Shown here piece by piece: positions 18,501-26,506 of a stretch of DNA of 64,000 bases. Source of the DNA: UBA4417 sp031550085 (GTDB lineage Bacteria > Bacteroidota > Bacteroidia > Bacteroidales > UBA4417). The translations under genes were made by a program, and so were the position numbers. The notes beneath the pieces are model-generated. The model saw only the letters and a program-made list of their open reading frames with translations. It was not told where the DNA came from and ran no database searches. The stretch lies in NCBI GenBank assembly GCA_031550085.1, contig JAVBOY010000012.1:1-64000 (forward strand). Reading direction: 5' to 3'. How positions within the stretch are numbered: the stretch's first letter is position 1; every line of letters begins with the position of its first letter.

Positions 18501-21500
18501 ATGTCCGAATACATCGTATTCGTAGGTGGTATTATTCCCAAGCGGGTCGGTGGTTTTGGTAATATTTCCGGTGGCGTAATCGTATTCGGTTTTTGTTTCC
18601 AAACCGTTCATGTCGGTAATTTTTTCCACAAACCGCTTTTTGGCATCGTATACCACCGTTTTTTTACGTTCTGTAAGCGAAGCAGCCTGGGTGGTTACTT
18701 GTTCGGCGAGTCCGAACGCATTAAAATTTTTATAGGTGGTTGTCATGGATTGGGGCTTGCCGTAAAAATCAACCTCCGAAGTCAGGTTGCCTTTGATATC
18801 GTAATTGTATTTTTTAGTGGCCGTGGTGGCGTTTGGGTAATCCGGATGGACGGCAGTGGTGGTCACTTCCGACGGTTTGTAAATGTAATTCCCAAGTCCA
18901 GCCGTTCCGTGGATGCTGTAAGTGTAATCGGTTGTCGTATGGCATCCGCCCCCGAAGTCCTGTTTGCTGCTTTTCAAAAAACCTGCATAGGCGTACTCAA
19001 TGGGATAATAGGAATTAGTCGTTACAACGGTGGTCGAGGTCAGATAATCGGTCGCTGTTTGCCGGAAAAGAATGGGTTGGTAGCTTTTAAGTTCATAAAC
19101 AAGAGTGTTCTCAAATTCTTGCTTTGAAATGCCTATTCCGTTCGATGTTGTGGTTGTATTGCTTTTGCAATACAGGAAGTAATATCCCAAACCCATATGG
19201 TAATAATCATTCATCATAAAGGTGGACAGGTTTTGCCTGCTGTCGGTAATCCGGATTGTTTTAAAGCCTAGAATCCCTTTTCCCTGCGAATGGTACAGCA
19301 GGGGGCCGTAAAGATATCCGAGGCTTTTCCATATAGTGCCGTTGGCATAATAGGAGATATACTTCACTACGGGGATACCGCCCCGTAAGATATGCACAGG
19401 AGCTGAAATTTCCGCAGGGTTATATGCATTGTCCTCGTTCCTTTTCAAGAGCGGATTGTACACGTAAGCCACTGTGTGATTCATGCCGTCGGTGATGGAA
19501 GCGACCAAACGGCTTTTATCGTTTTTATAAAAGGAGGTGGATTTGTAGGTCAATATCCCCATGCTTAAAAGTTCGACCAGTCCGTCGCCGTTGAAATCGC
19601 CGAAAGTATAGGAATCTTTGGGCTCATCTATTCCCTGGAGGTTCACCGACGTTTCTAAAAAAACACCGTCTCCCCGCGAAAAATAAACCGATTGTACCCA
19701 ATTGGTATCAGGAGCAATGACTGGAGGAAAAATCAGTTTTGCTTTCGCCTGCAAAACATCCGATTTCCCATCGCCATTGAAATCATTGACGAAGACAGGA
19801 TAATATTCGATATTCTCCAAGGGATTTAAAAAGGGCAAAGGGTTCGCCTCCAGTGTAAAACCGGCTTCCCTTACAGTATCTCCTGTCGAATAAGCAAGCT
19901 CCCATTTTTTCGGGTTGGCTGTTTTGGTAAAGGTCAGTAAATCGGTTTTCCCGTCGCCGTTAAAGTCGCCGGTGTAAATATGGTGGTATTCCGTGGGATA
20001 GCCGTCTTCATAAATCAGTTCGAACCGGTTCATACCCGTATTATATTCGTAATACCTGGTTTTCAAGTTAAAAACCAGCATCAGTTCCTTTTTCCCGTTG
20101 CCGTTGATATCCGTAACATAAGCGCTTTTTATGTCATTGCTGTTTCCGCTGCTGTTTGGAGTGAGCGAAATCCATTTGTTAACAACATCTTTGTTATATT
20201 CATAATAAAAATACTGGAATTCTGACCCAAACCCGCTTACCCATACAACGGTAACTTCGTCTTTCCCGTCGCCGTTGAAATCCCCCGGCAAAAGGATATG
20301 GTTGCCGGTCATTGTAAATCCGGGTATACTGCCATCGTCAAACGAATAGTCCCGTTCATTAACAGGTTCATAATAGAACGGGGTACGCAAATCGTCTTTC
20401 ACTCCACGGCAATACAGGATGGTAGGGGTTGAGGGGGCTTTGAAGTTCAGGATTCTTGCTTCCTTCGGGAGTTCCCTCCTTTTGTTTCCTTCTCTCAGAA
20501 GGGTTGCCGAATAGTTTGCTCCCCATTCATCAGGGGTCAGGTTGTAGTATTTGCATTGGCTTCCTTCTTCCATGGAGGCAATGGCGTTGCTTATCCCGTC
20601 GTTGTCCGTATCGCCGCCCACTCTGGTAAACTGGTGGACACCGGCCGTTTCGATGGTAATGCTTGGCACGTTTGCTCCCCATTGGATTTTTGTGCTGTTT
20701 AGTTTGCTTCCGTCCCGCCCGTGTTTCTTCACTTCTATCAACTTGGTATTGGAAAAATCATCGTAGGCATATTCAAATGAAAAATCCGAAATGGAACTGC
20801 CATTATACCAACTTCCAATATTTTGCAGTAGTTTGTTGCAAAACATTACGTTCCCCCAAATATAGGATTTTATGGTAACCGGCTTGTTTGTGTAAGTGAA
20901 ACGGATTTCAGCGTAAGGTGCAAGCCCTGCAGCCGCATTTCCGGTGTAAACGATTTTTGACAACACTTTGGTATTCGTTCCTCCGGATTCATAATGATAG
21001 GTCATGTAATTGCCATTGGCATCGGTAACCTTGCTTAGATGCCATATCAGAGCCTTGCCATTAAATTCGATTTTGCTGTCGGCGGTAATCCCATATTCCA
21101 AAATTTTTCCATCCGAAGTCCTGATATAAAAGCTCAGAGGCCCTTTATCGTTGCTGAGTCCTTTTGCAAATACCTGATTGCTGAAACCCACTTCCGGATT
21201 CATTTGTAGAATAACTGTATCTGTTCCTTTGGCACTGAAAATACCAAGCAGGCGGTTCCCGTCCCACATATAGCGGTCTTCTTCGGTAAGTGTAATACCG
21301 GTTACTTTTCCGTCGTGGTAAATGGTTTGTCCTGTGCGGGTAATAGCGGAAATACCCGTAAAATTCCAGCCCAAGCCCATCACGCCATCGCCTGATTGGC
21401 TGTTGTATACAATGGATAAGTTGGGCTGCATGCCTGCCGTACCGGGCGATACTTCAATGGGAATGGCATAGGTGGCGGCTCCGGTGGGGGATACGTCAGC

Positions 21501-21599
21501 ACTTCCGGGAATAGCTCCGACAGGCAAATCGGTATTAATTTGGGCTTTTGTAGTTGAAAAGGTTAGGATGAATAGGAAGAATATGTAAAGTTTTTTCAT
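15540..21599 (-). CDS. Giant SpvB/FG-GAP/Rhs-repeat protein with variable C-terminal tail
   Basis: 2019 residues. Signal peptide 1-19, then an SpvB-like N-terminal domain (about 20-330). FG-GAP motifs of the DFNGDGK type lie at about 441, 490, 545, 605 and 667, and YD repeats from about 1000 to 1650. The Rhs core end has RGYTGHEHLDAFGLINMNGR and RMLSPDNYVQDPGSTQSYNR near 1700, closing at YTDPDGE (about 1733). The core forms a shell that encloses a C-terminal effector in known relatives. After a glycine/alanine-rich stretch (about 1740-1850) comes a unique tail of roughly 150 residues with no motif I recognise. The protein has no T9SS sorting domain of its own. The next gene is a likely immunity partner. 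Confidence 0.88.
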   Translation of the reverse strand: MKKLYIFFLFILTFSTTKAQINTDLPVGAIPGSADVSPTGAATYAIPIEVSPGTAGMQPNLSIVYNSQSGDGVMGLGWNFTGISAITRTGQTIYHDGKVTGITLTEEDRYMWDGNRLLGIFSAKGTDTVILQMNPEVGFSNQVFAKGLSNDKGPLSFYIRTSDGKILEYGITADSKIEFNGKALIWHLSKVTDANGNYMTYHYESGGTNTKVLSKIVYTGNAAAGLAPYAEIRFTYTNKPVTIKSYIWGNVMFCNKLLQNIGSWYNGSSISDFSFEYAYDDFSNTKLIEVKKHGRDGSKLNSTKIQWGANVPSITIETAGVHQFTRVGGDTDNDGISNAIASMEEGSQCKYYNLTPDEWGANYSATLLREGNKRRELPKEARILNFKAPSTPTILYCRGVKDDLRTPFYYEPVNERDYSFDDGSIPGFTMTGNHILLPGDFNGDGKDEVTVVWVSGFGSEFQYFYYEYNKDVVNKWISLTPNSSGNSNDIKSAYVTDINGNGKKELMLVFNLKTRYYEYNTGMNRFELIYEDGYPTEYHHIYTGDFNGDGKTDLLTFTKTANPKKWELAYSTGDTVREAGFTLEANPLPFLNPLENIEYYPVFVNDFNGDGKSDVLQAKAKLIFPPVIAPDTNWVQSVYFSRGDGVFLETSVNLQGIDEPKDSYTFGDFNGDGLVELLSMGILTYKSTSFYKNDKSRLVASITDGMNHTVAYVYNPLLKRNEDNAYNPAEISAPVHILRGGIPVVKYISYYANGTIWKSLGYLYGPLLYHSQGKGILGFKTIRITDSRQNLSTFMMNDYYHMGLGYYFLYCKSNTTTTSNGIGISKQEFENTLVYELKSYQPILFRQTATDYLTSTTVVTTNSYYPIEYAYAGFLKSSKQDFGGGCHTTTDYTYSIHGTAGLGNYIYKPSEVTTTAVHPDYPNATTATKKYNYDIKGNLTSEVDFYGKPQSMTTTYKNFNAFGLAEQVTTQAASLTERKKTVVYDAKKRFVEKITDMNGLETKTEYDYATGNITKTTDPLGNNTTYEYDVFGHLKKTNTPIGSAQTELYWGNTEGPGQAFYYSRTTGSNQPPVTTYYDVQGREICTKTYNFKNEALLVDKEYNFKGQLYRQSKPYFQNGTATKRWVTYGYDDYGRLTSLTDCDRYSTISYNGKTTTTTRPDYTQTSKTVNAMGQTVSSTDNGGTVTYTYHSNGNPLSITVGGTTTTMEYDDYGRQTKLIDANAGETRYEYNAWGELTKQTDARNQVTQLYYHNDGRLRSKNTPEGSYFYDYYPSGQFKTMLQRESSPDDSYFEYVYDNLGRQTQITQYEPDLGSSFVTQYSYDSYGNPSTTTYPTGFKIKNRYDTYGYGYLVEISRDYSGGVYNQPGVGTSIWRLDQQNASGQITKWMAGNSGLSPSRTYYEYYDMLTRISCGSIQSFGYYFNPNNGNLHDRSDYTRNVTESFTYDNLDRLAQITSTGAYPYSNNTITYQANGNIASKSDAGTYGYHAQKKHALTGITGNNDIPLATQTATYTSFSSVRTVKDFLAGTTIPIEAKFKYAPDDQRSLMQVYANNTLQYTKFYGHNFEQYTKGTNPYNQNNRRNFHYISAPGGAAMVYISHGDNVNVGTLFYLLTDHQGSITHIVNEWGGLAQEYSYDAWGRRRNPANGQPYTQSFFQTVSNLPLIDNFCTFDRGYTGHEHLDAFGLINMNGRLYDPVMGRMLSPDNYVQDPGSTQSYNRYAYCMNNPLKYTDPDGEWIHLVVGALIGGTMNWAMNGAQWNAKGLGYFGVGALAGALSAGVGAGVNVAVAGGSFGTGFVGTATVSSTGFFAGALTGAGAGITNGFITGTGNNMLGNKNFGNSLLGGLDQAWKQGLIGGISGGIIGGIHAASNGRDFWTGSYKQYDLQPTLLASSENFTSVDEYKFPDDATIANADKYKVYYKTEDGVTGVNDYVKPGKYIKKPIDGVATSKYTNKVFKVPDGGSVKVSLGGEVDLSMGFVGRTKLIGYQLFISRSYEYGWLPLSKLDSNWETLFKMALLIK

Positions 21600-21900
21600 G
21601 GTGTTTGTTTTATGGTTAAAGGTGCAGGGTTCAAGGTAAAGGGTAAACGGTACAGGGTAAAATGGGGGAAATCGGGGAAATGGGTGTTATGTTGGGTTGA
21701 ATCGAATCGGATAATTAAATCTAATAATATTCAAATTTAATCGCACAGGGTGAAGTACTTGTTGAATCGTTGAACTGTTTATTTGTATCAAAAATCTTTC
21801 TGCCTTCTGCTTTTTCCTTTCTGCGTTAAAACTCGTTTACGGGTCTACTTGTCAACCTGTTTACTGAAAACATTTTCAATTTTCTGCTTTCAATTTTCAA
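21600..21900 (-). repeat. Modular intergenic leader upstream of rhs
   Basis: No gene. Read on the minus strand towards the rhs start: CAATTTTC-type words are replaced by their complement CAATTGAAAATTGAAAGC, then GCAGAAAGGAAAAAGCAGAAGG, AAATAAACAGTTCAACGATTC, and a run of TACCCTG, TACCGTT, TACCCTT, TACCTTG, AACCCTG heptads. This is the same module order as at 7506-7793 and 26141-26506. Confidence 0.6.
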
Positions 21901-22380
21901 TTAACTCTTAATAATCGTTTTACTGATATTCAATGCCCCCAGTTTCAGCCGTAAAAAATAGGTTCCGTTGGGTTGGTCGTACAAATCAAGGGTATGATTG
22001 GAACCGGACACTACTTTTATTCGCTGGATCAGCTGTCCTTGTTGGTTATATAGCACGAGTTCGCCCGGCAGGTCTTCATCCGAAGGGGGAATATCGACAC
22101 AAACTAAGGCTGCCGTGGGGTTGGGATAAATTTTTACGGTTTCTTGGTTTCCTCGGAAAGTTAGAAATTCTTGCCCTCCGCCGGGGTCGCCTCCATTAGG
22201 ATTGGAAGGCCCTCCGGGATCTACTACTACGGCAATATTACCATCTGTCCGTTCGATACGATTGCCGGAGGCATCGTATTTGATCGAAATTTTTTTGGGT
22301 AGCGGGGTTACGGCTTTGGATTCTTGAGCCCACAAGTTTACCGTAAACAAAGCGAATGCTAACAGGATTAGTTTTTTCAT
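21901..22380 (-). CDS. Small secreted protein with a YD-like motif and T9SS type A tail
   Basis: 159 residues. The signal peptide ends about residue 19 (LFTVNLWAQ). Then comes a single Rhs-like motif, KYDASGNRIERT (about 33-44), and a Gly/Pro-rich linker. A T9SS type A sorting domain runs from about residue 85 to the end, with KIYPNPT, ELVLYNQQGQLI and LDLYDQPNGTYFLRL. It is read in the same direction just upstream of rhs. Because the Rhs protein has no sorting tail, this small protein could escort it to the T9SS, but that is a hypothesis. Confidence 0.75.
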   Translation of the reverse strand: MKKLILLAFALFTVNLWAQESKAVTPLPKKISIKYDASGNRIERTDGNIAVVVDPGGPSNPNGGDPGGGQEFLTFRGNQETVKIYPNPTAALVCVDIPPSDEDLPGELVLYNQQGQLIQRIKVVSGSNHTLDLYDQPNGTYFLRLKLGALNISKTIIKS

Positions 22381-22520
22381 GGGATTGTTTTTTTTGTTAT
22401 TAGGTATTCAGGTTAATTCGAAATTTAGGTAAGTGTAAAGGAATCACAAACTTTCACATTCCAAATGTAAAAAAGTTTTGTTTCCGAATAATGAAACTAA
22501 AAGAAAAAAATGGGAATATT

Positions 22521-22613
22521 TTAATTAAAATTTTGCCAATCGATATAAATCTCTTGTAAATACAAGGCGTTTATAAATAACCGGACTACCCACCTTTTCA
22601 TGGGCAGTCCGGT
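22521..22613 (-). repeat. 93-bp repeat, copy 1, ending in a hairpin
   Basis: Ninety of 93 bases are identical to 25050-25142. The right part (22580-22613) forms a 13-bp stem with one A/C mismatch, ACCGGACTACCCA with TGGGCAGTCCGGT. It lies right behind the stop codon of the T9SS cargo gene and probably ends its transcript. Confidence 0.8.
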
Positions 22614-22626
22614 CAAAAATTAGAAA

Positions 22627-24122
22627 TTACTTGGCAATAACCAATTTAACGGTCTTCACAGTTTTACCGTCCACGATAAAACGGCAGTAGTAAATACCAT
22701 TGGACAGATTGCCTGTATTTATGGATTTGGAATTGCTTCCTGATTCGATGTTGATAGTTTCGGCAAGGGTGCCGGAACTGTGGTAGATATACACTTTGGC
22801 TTGCGAAGCATCCTGAGTGATTTGGTAGCTGAAGGTTACGCTTTGCTTAGCCGGATTGGGGTGTAGTGCAAATTCCGTATCCGTTTCGGTTGTATTGGCT
22901 TGCAAACCGGGGATGATTTTTTTATCATCTTGGACAATTTCCTCCCGTTTGCGTTCGGGGTGAATGTAAATACCATTTAATGCGAGAATGGAAGCAGCCT
23001 TGGCTTGTAGACGCCCTTCTTCCGTCCAAACCAAATCAATCAGGTATTGTATCGGTTTTTCGGGAAGCGAATCGAGGCGGTACTTGTCATTCTTCGTCCA
23101 ATGGGTGATGTCATCATTAAGTTTACACCAGCGGTGGAAATACGCTTTATCCACATCGTAGGTAATGAGTTTATCCAATTCCGAAAGTGTAGATTGGTAA
23201 TTTTTTGTATCGTTTTTATCGAAATAGAGTTGAGCCAACTGGTATTTGTATTCGGGAATGGCAAAGTAATTGAGTTGCTCGACAATTTCTTGGGTTCTGT
23301 CCACGCTATCACTTGACAGCGAGCGTAAATTATCGTCAATGGCGTTGGTAATTTTCCGACCGTTATCTGCAATTTCCATTTCGAGTTTTTCGCGGGCGGA
23401 AATTACTTTTTCTCCGGCAAGGATTTCAGCCATCATTTTATCATCCAAAGGTTTTATACGGTTTTTCAGGGCTTTCATTACCTCCTGGTTGCGAGTACAT
23501 TGGGGATTGGCGACCATAATATCCCGTACCATTTCAGAAGTGAAACCGTTTTCGTTTTTAGCCACTGCCAACAATACCTGATCGGAAAGGAACCCTTTGC
23601 TTTTTTGCAAAGCTTCGCTGGTTTTGGTTCCGTTGGTTTTGCTTATTGCCATTTCGGTTTGGGCAAGCAGGGTTTGGGTATTGCCGCCATCGGTTTGGGC
23701 GTACCATTGTTTTACACCCTCGCCATGTGCTTGCATGGGGGCATAGCCGGAGATATAAGTGTAACTTGAAAATAATTTTGAAGGGCAGGTGTTGCGATAG
23801 GAAACGGGATAAGGATAGACAGCATTTATACAATTATATGGTATGAAAGGTGATGTATTTTGGTAATAATACCAAAACCCACAGCCTTGACCATCAATAT
23901 TTATACCGCTTCCTGAAAATGCATTGTTAGCCGGTTCATAAAAAGAACCTTGTTCAAAGGCAATACCTCCTCGTGAATCTGAAGCCCAAACATTTACATT
24001 TACTTGCGCATAATCTTTGAATGTATTGCATAAAATTTGTAATCCATCATATAAGTGTGCGGGGTCAGGGTTTGGACTATAATATTTATTTTTACCCAAA
24101 GTAAATATACCAGTCTTAATAC
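22627..24122 (-). pseudogene. T9SS cargo protein gene, 5' end removed by an IS element
   Basis: The frame runs from the stop at 22627 up to the IS boundary with no ATG and no signal peptide. The best start is TTG at 24099, but the frame stays open another eight codons to the IS edge and then meets a stop inside the IS. About 490 residues remain: a Cys/aromatic-rich N-terminal part and a helical middle (about 150-370). A T9SS type A tail (about 410-490) has LHPNPAKQSVTFSY and NLSNGIYYCRFIVDGK. The product can hardly be exported now. Cargo of this kind was probably part of the Rhs island. Confidence 0.75.
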
Positions 24123-25053
24123 TTAATTCAAGTTGCTAGCTATACAGAGATAATTTTATCAATGGTAAATCCAAAAATAAAAGCAATAAGTTTAATCAGA
24201 AACCCTTTTTCAGTAACGGCATGAATCCTATTAGGCATCAATTTTACAATATCGCTAAAAGTAGTTTCAATGCGTTTTCTTCCATTGGTTATCAAATAAT
24301 TTATCCAAGGCTGATGAGGATGTTTGGAATTCTGCTTCCTATCTGCCAAAAGTCGAATTTGGTTATCAGTAAGCATTTCTTCCAAAGTGTAATCAGTATA
24401 AGCAGAATCGGCCAACAAAGAACTTCCTTCAGGCAAAAGAAGTGGCATTTGCTTCATTCCATCAAGATCATGTACACTGCCTGCTGTAAAACTGTATTCT
24501 ACAGGAATTCCCTCTGCGGTAACAATCACATGAACTTTGAATCCATAAAAGTAACAGCGCTTCGAAGCATTATAGCCACGATATTGTCTGCCTTTAAGCA
24601 ATCGACTTCTGTTAATTCTAATATTATGACACACAGATACAGAAAAACTATTAATAATATAGATTGTATTTATAGTAAGATGCTTGAGTGCTTGTCCTAT
24701 TTGAGAAAACAACATGACAATCAACTCTGCTATAGCATGCATTCTACGATTGAAACGACTCTTACTAAGCATATTGGGCATCAGATTGGTGCTTCGAACA
24801 AAACTAATGGCTTTTTCAATATTGCCGCCGAAGTACAAAGTCGAGATCATCAACGCTGTCATAATCTCAGAATCTGTCGTTTTTCTAGTATGCGGCTCTT
24901 TGTGATCCATTGTTTTAAGCAAATCGTCAAAAAATACGTATATTGCAACGGTTTTTGTAACCATGGTCAAATCTTTTTTTGTTGTCTGGTAAACACAAAA
25001 TTAAGGATTTGACCTCTTTTTTATATAATCACGTAACTAGCAACTTGAATTAA
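24123..25053 (-). mobile_element. IS982-like insertion sequence
   Basis: A 931-bp element bounded by 17-bp perfect inverted repeats, TTAATTCAAGTTGCTAG at 24123-24139 and its complement at 25037-25053. It carries one transposase gene. The flanks do not form a target duplication: the left side is inside a cargo gene, the right side joins the second copy of the 93-bp repeat. This indicates a deletion or recombination after insertion. The outer TTAA may belong to the target rather than the element. Confidence 0.8.
24140..24970 (-). CDS. IS982-family transposase, possibly inactive
   Basis: 276 residues, near the usual IS982 length. Family-like segments include KRCYFYGFKVHVIVTAEGIPVE, LLADSAYTDY (second catalytic Asp) and KRIETTFSDI (catalytic Glu). 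The segment that normally carries the first catalytic Asp reads IINSFSVSVCHNIRI here, with Asn (AAT) where I expect Asp (GAT). If that alignment is right, the DDE triad is broken and the copy cannot move itself. The reading frame is otherwise intact. Start ATG at 24970, or the Met two codons later. Confidence 0.8.
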   Translation of the reverse strand: MTMVTKTVAIYVFFDDLLKTMDHKEPHTRKTTDSEIMTALMISTLYFGGNIEKAISFVRSTNLMPNMLSKSRFNRRMHAIAELIVMLFSQIGQALKHLTINTIYIINSFSVSVCHNIRINRSRLLKGRQYRGYNASKRCYFYGFKVHVIVTAEGIPVEYSFTAGSVHDLDGMKQMPLLLPEGSSLLADSAYTDYTLEEMLTDNQIRLLADRKQNSKHPHQPWINYLITNGRKRIETTFSDIVKLMPNRIHAVTEKGFLIKLIAFIFGFTIDKIISV

Positions 25054-25142
25054 TTAAAATTTTGCCAATCAATATAAATCTCTTGTAAATACAAGGTGTT
25101 TATAAATAACCGGACTGCCCACCTTTTCATGGGCAGTCCGGT
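25050..25142 (-). repeat. 93-bp repeat, copy 2, at the IS edge
   Basis: Homology to 22521-22613 begins exactly at the right end of the IS. The hairpin part (25109-25142) has a perfect 13-bp stem. It is the 3' flank of a second, now missing, cargo gene copy that once lay to the right. Confidence 0.8.
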
Positions 25143-25312
25143 TTGGCAAGCTTCGCTTGTTTGTAAAAAAAGCATCGGCGCGAAAACATTTTTAAATATC
25201 AAATGTTATTACCAATCAGTTTTTTAAATCTTGAAAAATAGATGACCCGAATATGAATTTTATGATTTTGTATTGATTATCAAATTTCTTGGATCCGTAA
25301 AATTCTTTACTT

Positions 25313-26140
25313 ATGAATGAAAACGATTTCTTACAGCATATTTTAAAACACCATCAAAACTTAGTGCATTTTCCCAACAAACAAATTGCCGAAACCTTTC
25401 TCGATGAGATCTTCCGGTTTATGTTTGTCCCGCAAAAAAGCCAGGTTCAAACCAAAGAAAAGTTTAAAGCAGATTTTGAAAACCTGAAAGCCAAGTTTTT
25501 AACCATTTTGGCCGTTTCGTTCGATGGAGAAGATGATTGCCGGGTGCATGGCGAGCGTTTTTTCGACCGGCTTCCCGATATTTATGAGGAATTGCTGCTC
25601 GATGGCGAAACCATTCTGGCCTTTGATCCTGCGGCCAAGTCGATGGAAGAAGTATTGGTTGCTTATCCCGGATTTTATGCCACGGTGGTGTACCGCATTT
25701 CGCACCAGTTGTACAAGCAGGGCATTCAGGTTTTGCCGCGCTTGTTTTCGGAATACGCCCACAGCAAAACCGGCATTGATATCCACCCGGCGGCGCAGAT
25801 CGGTTCATCGTTTTTTATCGATCACGGAACCGGCGTTGTGATTGGAGAAACCGCGATAATCGGCAACCATGTCAAGATATACCAAGGCGTTACGCTGGGC
25901 GCTTTAAGTGTGAAAAAAGAAGACGCCGAAACCAAGCGGCATCCCACCATCGAAGACCATGTCATTATTTACAGCGGAGCCAGTATTTTGGGTGGGAAAA
26001 CCGTCATCGGACACCATAGCGTTGTCGGCGGCAATGTGTGGATCACGCAAAGCATAGCACCCTATTCGTTGGTATACCACAAAAATGAAATTTTGGTAAA
26101 AGATAAAAACCCTACCCGGGCGATCAACTTTGTTATTTAA
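25313..26140 (+). CDS. Serine O-acetyltransferase (EpsC/CysE type)
   Basis: 275 residues. A helical N-terminal half is followed by a left-handed beta-helix of hexapeptide repeats from about residue 160. The active-site stretch is IDHGTGVVIGETAIIG, followed by VKIYQGVTLGA. It transfers acetyl from acetyl-CoA to L-serine in the cytosol, the first step of cysteine synthesis, and the next gene supplies the second step. The longer N-terminal part resembles the EpsC branch more than the short CysE. Start ATG at 25313 follows an AT-rich stretch. Confidence 0.9.
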   Translation: MNENDFLQHILKHHQNLVHFPNKQIAETFLDEIFRFMFVPQKSQVQTKEKFKADFENLKAKFLTILAVSFDGEDDCRVHGERFFDRLPDIYEELLLDGETILAFDPAAKSMEEVLVAYPGFYATVVYRISHQLYKQGIQVLPRLFSEYAHSKTGIDIHPAAQIGSSFFIDHGTGVVIGETAIIGNHVKIYQGVTLGALSVKKEDAETKRHPTIEDHVIIYSGASILGGKTVIGHHSVVGGNVWITQSIAPYSLVYHKNEILVKDKNPTRAINFVI

Positions 26141-26506
26141 TTGAAAGTGCGTTTTTTAGATACAAGTAAACAAGTAGACGAGATACAAGTAAACTAGTGA
26201 CGGGTAACGGGTGACGAGGTTTAATTGCAGAAAGGAAAAAGCAGAAGGCATTTCAATTGAAAATGGAGAATTGAAAATTGAAAGTGGACTTTTTATGGCA
26301 AGTAAACGAACAACAAAAACGAACAACAATTTTTGCACCATTCACCTTGCACCATGTACCTTGAACCCATTCACGCTTCACTGTTCACGTTTCACAAATA
26401 AACAATTAAACAGTTCAACGATTAAACAGGCAACTCACCCTTCACTTTGCACAAATAAACAATTAAACAGTTCAACAATTCAACAAATAAACACCCCTAA
26501 AAAATC
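26141..26506 (+). repeat. Modular intergenic leader upstream of cysteine synthase (best copy)
   Basis: This 366-bp gap has no gene. On the plus strand the modules are: TACAAGTAAACAAGTAGACG, GTGACGGGTAACGGGTGACG, TGCAGAAAGGAAAAAGCAG, CAATTGAAAATGGAGAATTG, AAACGAACAACAAAAACG, TTTGCACCATTCACCTTGCA, CATTCACGCTTCACTGTTCA, AAATAAACAATTAAACAGTTC, CACCCTTCACTTTGCAC, AACAATTCAACAAATAAACACC, then the ATG. The order matches the minus-strand copy ahead of dtd. Confidence 0.65.

Noticed and set aside
18390..19127. A 245-codon plus-strand frame inside the rhs gene
   Set aside because: It is the complement of YD-repeat coding sequence, with no start signal and a low-complexity product; the minus-strand frame is far longer and has clear domains.
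24221..25012. A 263-codon plus-strand frame opposite the transposase
   Set aside because: It is antisense to a recognisable transposase and has no family features.
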